Positions 44,704 to 51,371 of a stretch of 64,000 nucleotides of DNA are shown here, piece after piece (positions within the stretch are counted from its first letter, which is position 1; each line of letters opens with the position of its first letter). The notes beneath the pieces were generated by a model, which worked only from the letters and a program-made list of their open reading frames with translations, was not told the DNA's origin and ran no database searches. The translations under genes and the position numbers were made by a program. The stretch comes from Microcella putealis. GTDB taxonomy: Bacteria; Actinomycetota; Actinomycetes; Actinomycetales; Microbacteriaceae. The stretch lies in contig NZ_SGWW01000003.1 of assembly GCF_004216575.1 (NCBI RefSeq), positions 186,001-250,000 on the forward strand, given 5' to 3'.

Positions 44704-44847
44704 TCGGCCCTGCGTATCGAAACCCAGCCTGAGCTATCGCGCGGGGCTGTCGTCGTCGAGAAACTCGACCCACATGGCCCATGTCGCCGCGTGTATGGCG
44801 TCGTTGGGCGATACGCCGTGTTTCTTGGCAGAGGGGTGAACCTTCAT
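44608..44847 (-). pseudogene. Toxin of a type II TA pair, interrupted by an in-frame amber codon
   Basis: The frame runs 79 codons (MKVHPSAKKHGVSPNDAIHA to MKARPHLRDLLP) but has TAG at codon 38 (44734-44736), between DDDSPAR and LRLGFDTQGRLLE. The frame stays open and protein-like on both sides, so the gene looks complete apart from one nonsense codon, probably from CAG or GAG. Small size and coupling (ATGA) to a ribbon-helix-helix antitoxin suggest a BrnT-like or related toxin. Activity is doubtful unless the codon is read through. Confidence 0.75.
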
Positions 44848-45101
44848 CCCGCCGCGAGCGCGTCGCGGATAACGTCGGAGCGCGACTTGCCTTCGCGTGC
44901 AGCTCGGGCATCGAGTGCGGCTACTTCTTGCGCGGTCAGACGCACGGCGATTGCTCGCGACGGCTCTGCACCTCGCCCGGGCCGGCCACGCCCGCGCTTC
45001 TTGAGTGCGGCGACGTCGTAGCCTGCTTCGGCCTCCGCCGCCCACGCCGCGATCTGCTCCTCGGTGATGGGGACGCCATTGATGGTCTCGCGGTCAGTCA
45101 T
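44844..45101 (-). CDS. Ribbon-helix-helix antitoxin
   Basis: An 85-aa protein whose C-terminal 40 residues (RAIAVRLTAQEVAALDARAA then EGKSRSDVIRDAL) form a CopG/MetJ-like DNA-binding fold. The N-terminus (ITEEQIAAWAAEAEAGYD) is the likely toxin-binding part. TAACAT lies seven bases before the ATG, so it is probably leaderless. A palindromic operator overlaps this promoter. Its stop overlaps the toxin start by four bases. Confidence 0.85.
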   Translation of the reverse strand: MTDRETINGVPITEEQIAAWAAEAEAGYDVAALKKRGRGRPGRGAEPSRAIAVRLTAQEVAALDARAAREGKSRSDVIRDALAAG

Positions 45102-45108
45102 GAGATTA

Positions 45109-45131
45109 ATGTTATACGGAAATTCCGTGTA
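45109..45131 (-). promoter_or_regulatory. Antitoxin promoter and autoregulatory operator
   Basis: On the minus strand TAACAT (45109-45114) is the -10. Overlapping it, TATACGGAA-A-TTCCGTGTA (45113-45131) is a near-perfect palindrome with 8 of 9 arm bases complementary. A ribbon-helix-helix antitoxin bound there would block the promoter, the usual autorepression in such modules. Local AT content is higher than in the surroundings. Confidence 0.65.
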
Positions 45132-45175
45132 GCGCCGCGAGACGGGTCAGCACGTGCACGTTCGACGTGACAGCG

Positions 45176-45972
45176 CTACCCCCAGAGCCCGGGCCGGCGC
45201 TCTTCGGCGACACTGTTGCCACCGTCGACGACGATGAGCTGGCCGGTGACGTAGGAGGCGCCGGGCGAGCAGAGCCACGCGATGGCACTCGCCACCTCAT
45301 CGCCGCGACCGCTGCGGCCCACCGGCGATAGGTCACCCTCGACAGCCTCCTGTTCGAGCTGCGAGCCCGTCGCGATCCAGCCCGGCGCGACCGCGTTGAC
45401 CGTGATGCCGCGGCGGGCTTCGTCGATCGCGAGTCCGCCGGTGAAGCCGAGCAACCCCGCCTTCGCGGTGCCGTAGCCGAGGTCGTCACCGCGGCCTGCA
45501 CGGCACCGGTGGTCGACGCGACCGTAACGATGCGTCCCCAACGTTGCTCGCGCATCCGGCCGATCATGGCGCGTGTGACGAGAAAGACGCTGGTCAGGTT
45601 GACATCGACGGCGCTGCGCCACTCGGCGAGGGTCATGTCGAGGTCGCCGCGCGGCATCTCCTCGCCGACGGCGACCATGCCCGCGTTGTTGACCAGCACA
45701 TCGGGAAGTGCGCCGAGGTCGGCGATGGCGGTGGCGAGCCCGGTCACCCCGTCCTCGGTCTCAAGGCGCGCGACGAACCCGTGCGCCTCGACGCCCGCGG
45801 CGGCGAGCTCGCGCACGCGGTCATCGATCCGGTTGGTTGTCGCGGTCATGAGGATGCGCGCCCCACGTTCTCCGAGCATCCGCGCGGTCGCGAAACCGAT
45901 TCCGCTGGGCGAGCCGCAGCCGGTGACGAGGGCGGTGCGCCCGGTGAGGTCGAGGTCGGCGGGCAGCGTCAT
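45176..45972 (-). pseudogene. SDR-family oxidoreductase, frameshifted
   Basis: A short-chain dehydrogenase of about 265 residues split by a one-base deletion. The first frame gives the cofactor motif VTGCGSPSGIGFA, VNNAG and [11 protein letters not shown]; the second frame continues [28 protein letters not shown] and [12 protein letters not shown] to a stop at 45176. The break is at about 45489-45490, where a CC reads like a former CCC. It could be true decay or an assembly error. It starts 9 bases after the MFS gene stop. Confidence 0.85.
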
Positions 45973-45981
45973 GGCCGGAGC

Positions 45982-47274
45982 CTACGCGGCGGGCGACCCC
46001 GCGTCGGCCTTCGTGTCGGACTTCGCGGCGCGCTTCTCGCGTTCGCGCGCCGCGGCCCCCCGCTCGCGGGCGGCCGGCGACGACACCGCGGTGACGACGA
46101 CGAGCGCGAGCACGACCCACAGCGAGTTGATGAGCCCGATGCGTTCGCCGAGGAAGCCGATGAGCGGCGGCCCGACGAGAAAGGCGAAGTAGCCGACGGT
46201 CGCGACGGCGGCGACACGAGCCGCGGCGCGCTCGGGGTCGTCGGCGGCGGCCGACATGCCGACGGGGAACCCGAGCGAGGCGCCGAGACCCCAGACGAAG
46301 ATCGCGACGCCGGCGACGACCGGCTGGTCGACGAGGATCAGCGTCGTCAGGCCGATGATCGCGAGGATGGCCGAGCCGACGAGTACAGGAACGCGGCCGA
46401 AGCGGTTGAGAATCGGCACGCCCACGATGCGCCCGGTCGTCATGGCGACGGCGAAGACCCCGAAGTAGAAGGCGCCGGTGGCCTCGTCGACGCCGCGGTC
46501 GTCGACCATCGCGAGCGCGAGCCAGTCGTTCGCCGTGCCTTCGGCGAAGGCCATGCCCAAGATGACGAGGCCAATGACGATCGTGCGCGGCTCACGCCAG
46601 ATCGCCATGCGCTGGCCGAAGGTAGTGCGCTTCGGTCCATCACCGTCGTCGTCGAGGCCGGGGAGGGGGCGGTGCCGGGGCAGGCCGCGGTCGGCGACCA
46701 GCATGGCGACGCCGAGCACGACCGCGATGCCGAGGGTGTGCAGGTCGAGGCCCACGCCGACGAGGGCGAGCCCCGCGGCGATGGCGGCGCCCACGATCGA
46801 ACCACCGCTCCAGGCCGCGTGGAACCAGGGCATGATCGCCGAGCCCTGCTCCTGCTCGACAGCCGCCCCCTCGACGTTCATCGCGACATCGACCACGCCC
46901 ATGCACGCGCCGTAGACAACGAGCGCCGCGAGTACGACCGCGTACGAGCCGAGCTGCGCCGACCCTACGCCGACGAGCGCGATCATGATGAGCGACAGCA
47001 GAACGCCGCCGAGCATTCCCGCCCGGGTACCGACGCGGGCGATCAGGTGGCTCGACACGAGCAGCCCGCCGATCGAGCCCACGGCCATGCCGAAGATCAA
47101 CAGACCGAACTGTTCGAGGCTGACGTCGAGGGCGTCGCGAATCGCGGGCGTGCGCGCCACCCACGTGGCCATGGTGGCGCCGTTGATGGCGAACACGGCG
47201 AAGACGGCCAGACGCCAGGCGACGAGGCTCGGACGCCGCTCAACAGCGGAGTCGAATCGATTCGATGCGGTCAT
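45982..47274 (-). CDS. MFS transporter
   Basis: A 430-aa major facilitator with about 12 membrane segments. The N-terminal half contains MATWVARTPAIRDALDVS and GVVDVAMNVEGAAVEQ, a pattern typical of a sugar/fucose-permease-like or drug-exporter subgroup. A charged central loop (residues about 205-225) separates the halves, and the C-terminus is basic. It diverges from a LacI-type regulator across only 19 bases and is followed by the SDR pseudogene. The substrate is unknown; regulator type hints at a sugar or sugar derivative. Confidence 0.87.
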   Translation of the reverse strand: MTASNRFDSAVERRPSLVAWRLAVFAVFAINGATMATWVARTPAIRDALDVSLEQFGLLIFGMAVGSIGGLLVSSHLIARVGTRAGMLGGVLLSLIMIALVGVGSAQLGSYAVVLAALVVYGACMGVVDVAMNVEGAAVEQEQGSAIMPWFHAAWSGGSIVGAAIAAGLALVGVGLDLHTLGIAVVLGVAMLVADRGLPRHRPLPGLDDDGDGPKRTTFGQRMAIWREPRTIVIGLVILGMAFAEGTANDWLALAMVDDRGVDEATGAFYFGVFAVAMTTGRIVGVPILNRFGRVPVLVGSAILAIIGLTTLILVDQPVVAGVAIFVWGLGASLGFPVGMSAAADDPERAAARVAAVATVGYFAFLVGPPLIGFLGERIGLINSLWVVLALVVVTAVSSPAARERGAAAREREKRAAKSDTKADAGSPAA

Positions 47275-47293
47275 TCGAGTACGCTACCAACCC
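47275..47293. promoter_or_regulatory. Superimposed divergent leaderless promoters (MFS / lacI-type)
   Basis: The whole intergenic space is 19 bases. On the minus strand TAGCGT (47281-47286) lies six bases from the MFS ATG. On the plus strand TACGCT (47280-47285) lies eight bases from the regulator ATG. The two -10 elements occupy the same seven bases, TACGCTA, so the promoters should exclude each other. Confidence 0.6.
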
Positions 47294-48382
47294 ATGACCG
47301 ACGCGGCAAACGACCAGGGCGCAGCGCCCAGCGCACGGCCGACGCTCGCGCAGGTCGCGAAGCGCGCCGGCGTCAGCCCGTCGACCGCATCACTCGCGTT
47401 CTCGGGCGCCGGCCCCGTGTCAGACGACGCCCGCGAGCGGGTGCTCGCCGCCGCCCGCGAGCTCGACTACGGCGGCCCCGACCCGCGCGCCCGCAGCCTG
47501 CGCACCGGACGCAGCGGCATCATCGCCGTGGTCATGGAGGAGCGCATCCGCGACGGCTTCACCGACCCCATGGCGATTGCGATGCTCGACGGCATCGCCG
47601 ATGAGATTGGCGCCGCGGGCTACAGCATGCTGCTGCTCACCGACAGCCCCGACCGCGACGCGGGGGGCTTGCGAGACGCCCCCATGGACGGCGCAATCCT
47701 GTTCGGCTGCTCCACCGACCTCGACCCGGCCGTTGCCGTTCTCGGCCAGCGGCACGTTCCCCTCGTGGGCGTCGAGACCACACCCCGCGACGGCATGTTC
47801 CTCGTCAACAGCGACGACCGCGTCACGGTCGAGGCGAGCGCGCGCCTCCTCGCCGAGCTCGGCCACGAGCGCGTCGGCATCATCACGCTGCCCCTCGATC
47901 GCGCCCGCACCCGCGGCCCGCTGACCGACGACAGGCTTGCCGCCTCGTACGCCTACACGGGCCTCGAACGGCTCGCCGGCGCGCGCGCCGTATTCCCCGA
48001 CGCGCCCGCCGTGGTCGCCTCCGGCTCCCTCATCGACGAGGGGATGCACGCGGCCGTCACGCTGCTCGACCAGCATCCCGAGATCACCGCGATCATGGCG
48101 CAGAGCGATCTGCTCGCGATCGGCGCCATTCAGGCGGCGGAGGACCGCGGGCTCATGGTGCCCAACGACGTCAGCGTGGTGGGCTTCGACGGCGCGCGCG
48201 TCGACGGGCTCACCACTCGCACCCTGACGACCGTTGTGCAGCCGATCGCCGAGAAGGGCCGCGCTGCGGCCCGCCTCGTGTTGGGCGCGCTCGCCGATGC
48301 GCGTGATGGCGACCTGCGTGATCGAGAGTTCGCGAGCATCCTGCGCGTCGGCGACACGACCGGGCCTGCCCGCGCATCCTGA
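47294..48382 (+). CDS. LacI-family transcriptional regulator
   Basis: A 362-aa repressor. The helix-turn-helix (TLAQVAKRAGVSPSTASLAFSG) occupies residues 17-38, followed by the hinge and a periplasmic-binding-like effector domain (about 70-350) with GIIAVVMEE and VGFDGARVDGLTTRTLTTV. Divergence from the MFS transporter suggests it controls that gene and itself. The natural ligand is unknown. Confidence 0.92.
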   Translation: MTDAANDQGAAPSARPTLAQVAKRAGVSPSTASLAFSGAGPVSDDARERVLAAARELDYGGPDPRARSLRTGRSGIIAVVMEERIRDGFTDPMAIAMLDGIADEIGAAGYSMLLLTDSPDRDAGGLRDAPMDGAILFGCSTDLDPAVAVLGQRHVPLVGVETTPRDGMFLVNSDDRVTVEASARLLAELGHERVGIITLPLDRARTRGPLTDDRLAASYAYTGLERLAGARAVFPDAPAVVASGSLIDEGMHAAVTLLDQHPEITAIMAQSDLLAIGAIQAAEDRGLMVPNDVSVVGFDGARVDGLTTRTLTTVVQPIAEKGRAAARLVLGALADARDGDLRDREFASILRVGDTTGPARAS

Positions 48383-48495
48383 ACACCGTGGTTTTCTGAA
48401 AAATCCCTGAGTCTCCGTGACGATCGGCGGCGCCCCGCCGTCCTACTCCCGGGCACGCCACCGCGGCCCGATATCCGATCGAAAGGAGCCTCACC

Positions 48496-48678
48496 ATGAA
48501 CATGGACAAGGCGAAGCACACCGGCGAAGAGCTGCTCGGCAAGGCCAAGGAGGCCGCCGGCAAGGTGACCGGCAACTCCTCGCTCGAGGCCGAGGGCACG
48601 GCTGAGCAGCTGAAGGCGAAGGCCAAGCAGGTCGGCGACGACATCAAGGATGCCTTCTCGGGCGACGACAAGAAGTAG
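48496..48678 (+). CDS. CsbD family stress protein
   Basis: A 60-aa, highly charged, Lys-, Glu- and Ala-rich protein of the CsbD family, beginning MNMDKAKHTGEELLGKAKEAAGKVTG. Family members are induced by general stress, and their function is not understood. AAAGGAGCC gives a strong ribosome binding site. It stands alone between the regulator and a bidirectional terminator. Confidence 0.92.
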   Translation: MNMDKAKHTGEELLGKAKEAAGKVTGNSSLEAEGTAEQLKAKAKQVGDDIKDAFSGDDKK

Positions 48679-48692
48679 TCGCTCGTCACACC

Positions 48693-48736
48693 CCGAGCGC
48701 CCCCGCCATCGACGACCACCCGGTGGGGGCGTTCGG
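48693..48736. terminator. Bidirectional terminator between csbD and MATE gene
   Basis: CCGAGCGCCCCC (48693-48704) pairs with GGGGGCGTTCGG (48725-48736), with one G-U pair, around a 20-base loop. It ends on the base before the convergent MATE gene stop codon. Confidence 0.78.
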
Positions 48737-50077
48737 TTATTCGCCGCCGGTCTTGTGCGACGCTCCCGTCACGATCCACCGCGTGCCCCGGGCGCGCCAG
48801 CCGAGCGTGGCCGCGCGCGCCGCGAGGTAGCCGATCATGAACGACAGGAAGAGGCCCGCGAGACCGGTGCTGAGCATCCCGATCGCGATTGCAAGTACAG
48901 CGAGGTAGGCGATCAGATTCAGGATGCCCGTCACGGCCAGGTAGCGCCCGTCGCCCGCCCCAATCAGTACGCCGTCGAGCACGAAGACGAGGCCGGCGAG
49001 GGGCAGCCCGACGGCGAGCGTGACCACGGCGAGCGGGATCAGCGCGCGCACGCCATCGTCGCTCGTCATGGCGATGGTGAGCAGCGGTGTCGCGGCCAGC
49101 AGCGGAACCATGAGCGCAACACCCACCCCCACGCCCCAGCCGACGAGCCGCCGGGTGATGGCGTGCACGCGGGGTACGTTGCCGGCGCCTAGGTCGTGGC
49201 CGATGAGCGCCTGGCCCGCGATCGCGAGGGCGTCGAGGGCGAGTGCCAGCAGGCTGTACAACGCGAACCAGATCTGCGTCGCGGCCAGCTCGTCGGTGCC
49301 GAGCTCGGCGGCGACCACCACGGTCACGACGAGGGCAATGCGCAGGCTCAGGGTGCGCACGAGCAGCCACGATCCGGCCTGGCCCGCCGCGCGAATGCCG
49401 AGCGCGCTGGGGCGCAGCGCAGCGTGCTCGCGCCGGGCCGCGCGCACCACGAGGGCGACCAGCACCGCCGCCATGCCCCACTGCGCGATGACCGTGCCGA
49501 GCGCCGAGCCGGCGACGCCGAGGCCGAGGCCGTAGATGAGGGCGGCGTTGAGGGCGATGTTCGCGGTGAACCCGGCGGCGGCGACGATGAGCGGGGTACG
49601 GGCATCTTGCAGCCCCCGCAGCACCCCGGTGGCGGCGAGCACGAGCAGCATGCCCGGAATGCCCCACCACGCGATTGTGAGGTAGTCGAGCGCAGCGGTC
49701 GCCACGGCCGCCTCGACCCCAAACGCGCCGACGATCACCGGCGACAGGGGCAGCAGCGTCGCGAGCAGCACCACGCCGAGGCCGAGCGCGAGCCACAGGC
49801 CATCGACGCCGGCCGAGAGGGCGCCCGGTCGGTCGCCCGCACCGAGGCGCCGCGCGACGATCGGCGTCGTCGCGTAGGCGAGAAAGATCAAGAGCCCCAC
49901 CGCCGTCTGAAGCACCGTGCTGGCGATGCCCAGCCCGGCAAGCGCGGGGGCACCGAGGTGCCCCACCATCGCCGTGTCGGTCAGCACGAACACCGGCTCG
50001 GCGACGAGCGCCCCCAGCGACGGCACCGCGAGTCGCAGAATGTCGCGATCGAGCGAAGTCACACGGCAGCGCAGCAC
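48737..50077 (-). CDS. MATE-family efflux transporter (DinF-like)
   Basis: A 446-aa exporter with about 12 membrane segments, using a sodium or proton gradient to expel organic cations or drugs. The N-terminal LAVPSLGALVAEPVFVLTDTAMVGHLG is typical of the DinF branch. I retain the GTG at 50077 because TAGCGT lies exactly six bases upstream, matching the leaderless rule of this window; a GTG at 50062 (VTSLDRD) is possible. Substrate unknown. Confidence 0.88.
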   Translation of the reverse strand: MLRCRVTSLDRDILRLAVPSLGALVAEPVFVLTDTAMVGHLGAPALAGLGIASTVLQTAVGLLIFLAYATTPIVARRLGAGDRPGALSAGVDGLWLALGLGVVLLATLLPLSPVIVGAFGVEAAVATAALDYLTIAWWGIPGMLLVLAATGVLRGLQDARTPLIVAAAGFTANIALNAALIYGLGLGVAGSALGTVIAQWGMAAVLVALVVRAARREHAALRPSALGIRAAGQAGSWLLVRTLSLRIALVVTVVVAAELGTDELAATQIWFALYSLLALALDALAIAGQALIGHDLGAGNVPRVHAITRRLVGWGVGVGVALMVPLLAATPLLTIAMTSDDGVRALIPLAVVTLAVGLPLAGLVFVLDGVLIGAGDGRYLAVTGILNLIAYLAVLAIAIGMLSTGLAGLFLSFMIGYLAARAATLGWRARGTRWIVTGASHKTGGE

Positions 50078-50116
50078 GAGCCAACGCTATCCGCCGCCGT
50101 GCACCACAATGACTGC

Positions 50117-50155
50117 GTGCCCATCGCCCCAGCCGCCCCGCGCCAGGCGACATGA
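50117..50155 (+). CDS. Leaderless 12-codon upstream reading frame (leader peptide candidate)
   Basis: GTG at 50117 opens a frame encoding VPIAPAAPRQAT, followed by TGA at 50153-50155. CACAAT (50105-50110) ends six bases before the GTG, so the transcript would begin at or next to that codon. The stop overlaps the ATG of the MFS exporter (ATGA, 50152-50155). No Shine-Dalgarno serves the MFS start, so its translation may depend on this short frame. Function as a leader peptide is inferred. Confidence 0.55.
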   Translation: MPIAPAAPRQAT

Positions 50156-51360
50156 TTCGCATTCTGCGCAACCGCCGGTTTGCGGCGCTCTTTGCCTCGC
50201 AGGTCTCGTCGCTCGTCGCGACGGGCCTGCTCACGGTCGCGATTGCTCTCGTTGCGGTTGACCTCGATGCCGCACAAGCGTCGGCCGTCATCGCCACCGC
50301 CCTCACGATTCGCATCGCGGTGTACGTCGTGGTGTCGCCGATCGCCACGGCGCTGCTCGCCGGGCGCTCCAGTCGCGCGGTGCTCATCGCCGCCGACGCG
50401 ATACGGATGCTCGTCGCGGTCGCCCTCGTCACGGTCACCACCCCCTGGCAGCTATTTGTCGGCATCGCGCTGCTGCAGCTTGCGTCAGCGGTGTTCACGC
50501 CGAGCTATCAGGCAGTGATCCCGCGTGTGCTGCCCGAGGAGCGCGACTACACCGCGGCCCAGTCGCTGTCGCGACTCGCGTACGACCTCGAGTCGCTCGT
50601 GAGCCCGCCGCTCGCGGCCGTGCTCGTACTGGTCGTGCCGACGACAGCACTCTTCGCCGTCACCGGGGCCGGGTTCGTGCTCTCTGCCGTCGCGGTTGTT
50701 GCGGCGGGGTCGCTGGGGCTCGTCGGCGCGAGCGGCGAGCGGTTCCGGCGCCGACTGAGCGTTGGGGTGCGCACGCTTGCACGCACCCCGGGTCCACGCT
50801 TTGCGGCGGTGCTCGACGGCGCGACGGCGACCGTCTACGCGACCGTGCTCGTGCTGACCGTTGTGCTGGTGGGCGACGCGGCCCCCGGTGACCCCGCGAC
50901 ACCGCTCGCCGCTGCTCTCGTCGCGTTCGGCCTCGGATCGATCGCGCTCGCGCTGTCGCTCGGCGCTCTGCTGCGTCGCGTCAGCGACGCCGCGGTGATG
51001 CGCGGCGGTGCGATGCTGGCGGCGGCGACCCTCGCGGCGACGGCCGCCATGGCCGCGAGCGAGACGCTCACCCTGTCGGCGATCGTCGTCGTCTGGTTGG
51101 GGCTCGGCGTCGCGTCGAGTGCGATCAGCACGCCGAGCGCCCGCTTCATTCGACGCGAGGTGCCGGCCGACGCGCATGCCGCGGTCTTCGCCGCTCGGTT
51201 CTCCACCTCGCACGCCTGGTACGCCCTCACCTACCCGGTGGCCGGGGGTGTTGCCGCTCTCGCGTCGCCCGCCGCCGCCCTGGTCACCCTCGCGGTCATT
51301 GCCGCAGCGTGTTTCCTTGCCGCCACATTTCCCATGGAGGTCATGGGGCGCCGCGATTAG
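50152..51360 (+). CDS. MFS exporter
   Basis: A 402-aa major facilitator with 12 predicted membrane segments, starting MIRILRNRRFAALFASQ. The subgroup resembles actinobacterial drug exporters of the EntS/MFS_3 type. It has no visible ribosome binding site and is probably coupled to the 12-codon frame ending on its ATG. It diverges from the MATE exporter, so two efflux pumps share a 74-base intergenic region. The substrate is unknown. Confidence 0.88.
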   Translation: MIRILRNRRFAALFASQVSSLVATGLLTVAIALVAVDLDAAQASAVIATALTIRIAVYVVVSPIATALLAGRSSRAVLIAADAIRMLVAVALVTVTTPWQLFVGIALLQLASAVFTPSYQAVIPRVLPEERDYTAAQSLSRLAYDLESLVSPPLAAVLVLVVPTTALFAVTGAGFVLSAVAVVAAGSLGLVGASGERFRRRLSVGVRTLARTPGPRFAAVLDGATATVYATVLVLTVVLVGDAAPGDPATPLAAALVAFGLGSIALALSLGALLRRVSDAAVMRGGAMLAAATLAATAAMAASETLTLSAIVVVWLGLGVASSAISTPSARFIRREVPADAHAAVFAARFSTSHAWYALTYPVAGGVAALASPAAALVTLAVIAAACFLAATFPMEVMGRRD

Positions 51361-51371
51361 GCTCGATCTTC

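Noticed and set aside
45544..47604. 686-codon open frame antisense to the SDR and MFS genes
   Set aside because: The product is a run of Asp, Gly, His and Arg with no fold-like pattern; the membrane protein on the other strand is convincing.
48210..50498. 762-codon open frame crossing csbD and lying alongside the MATE gene on the minus strand
   Set aside because: It is a frame shadow of the MATE gene extended by chance; it crosses a terminator and lacks recognisable domains.
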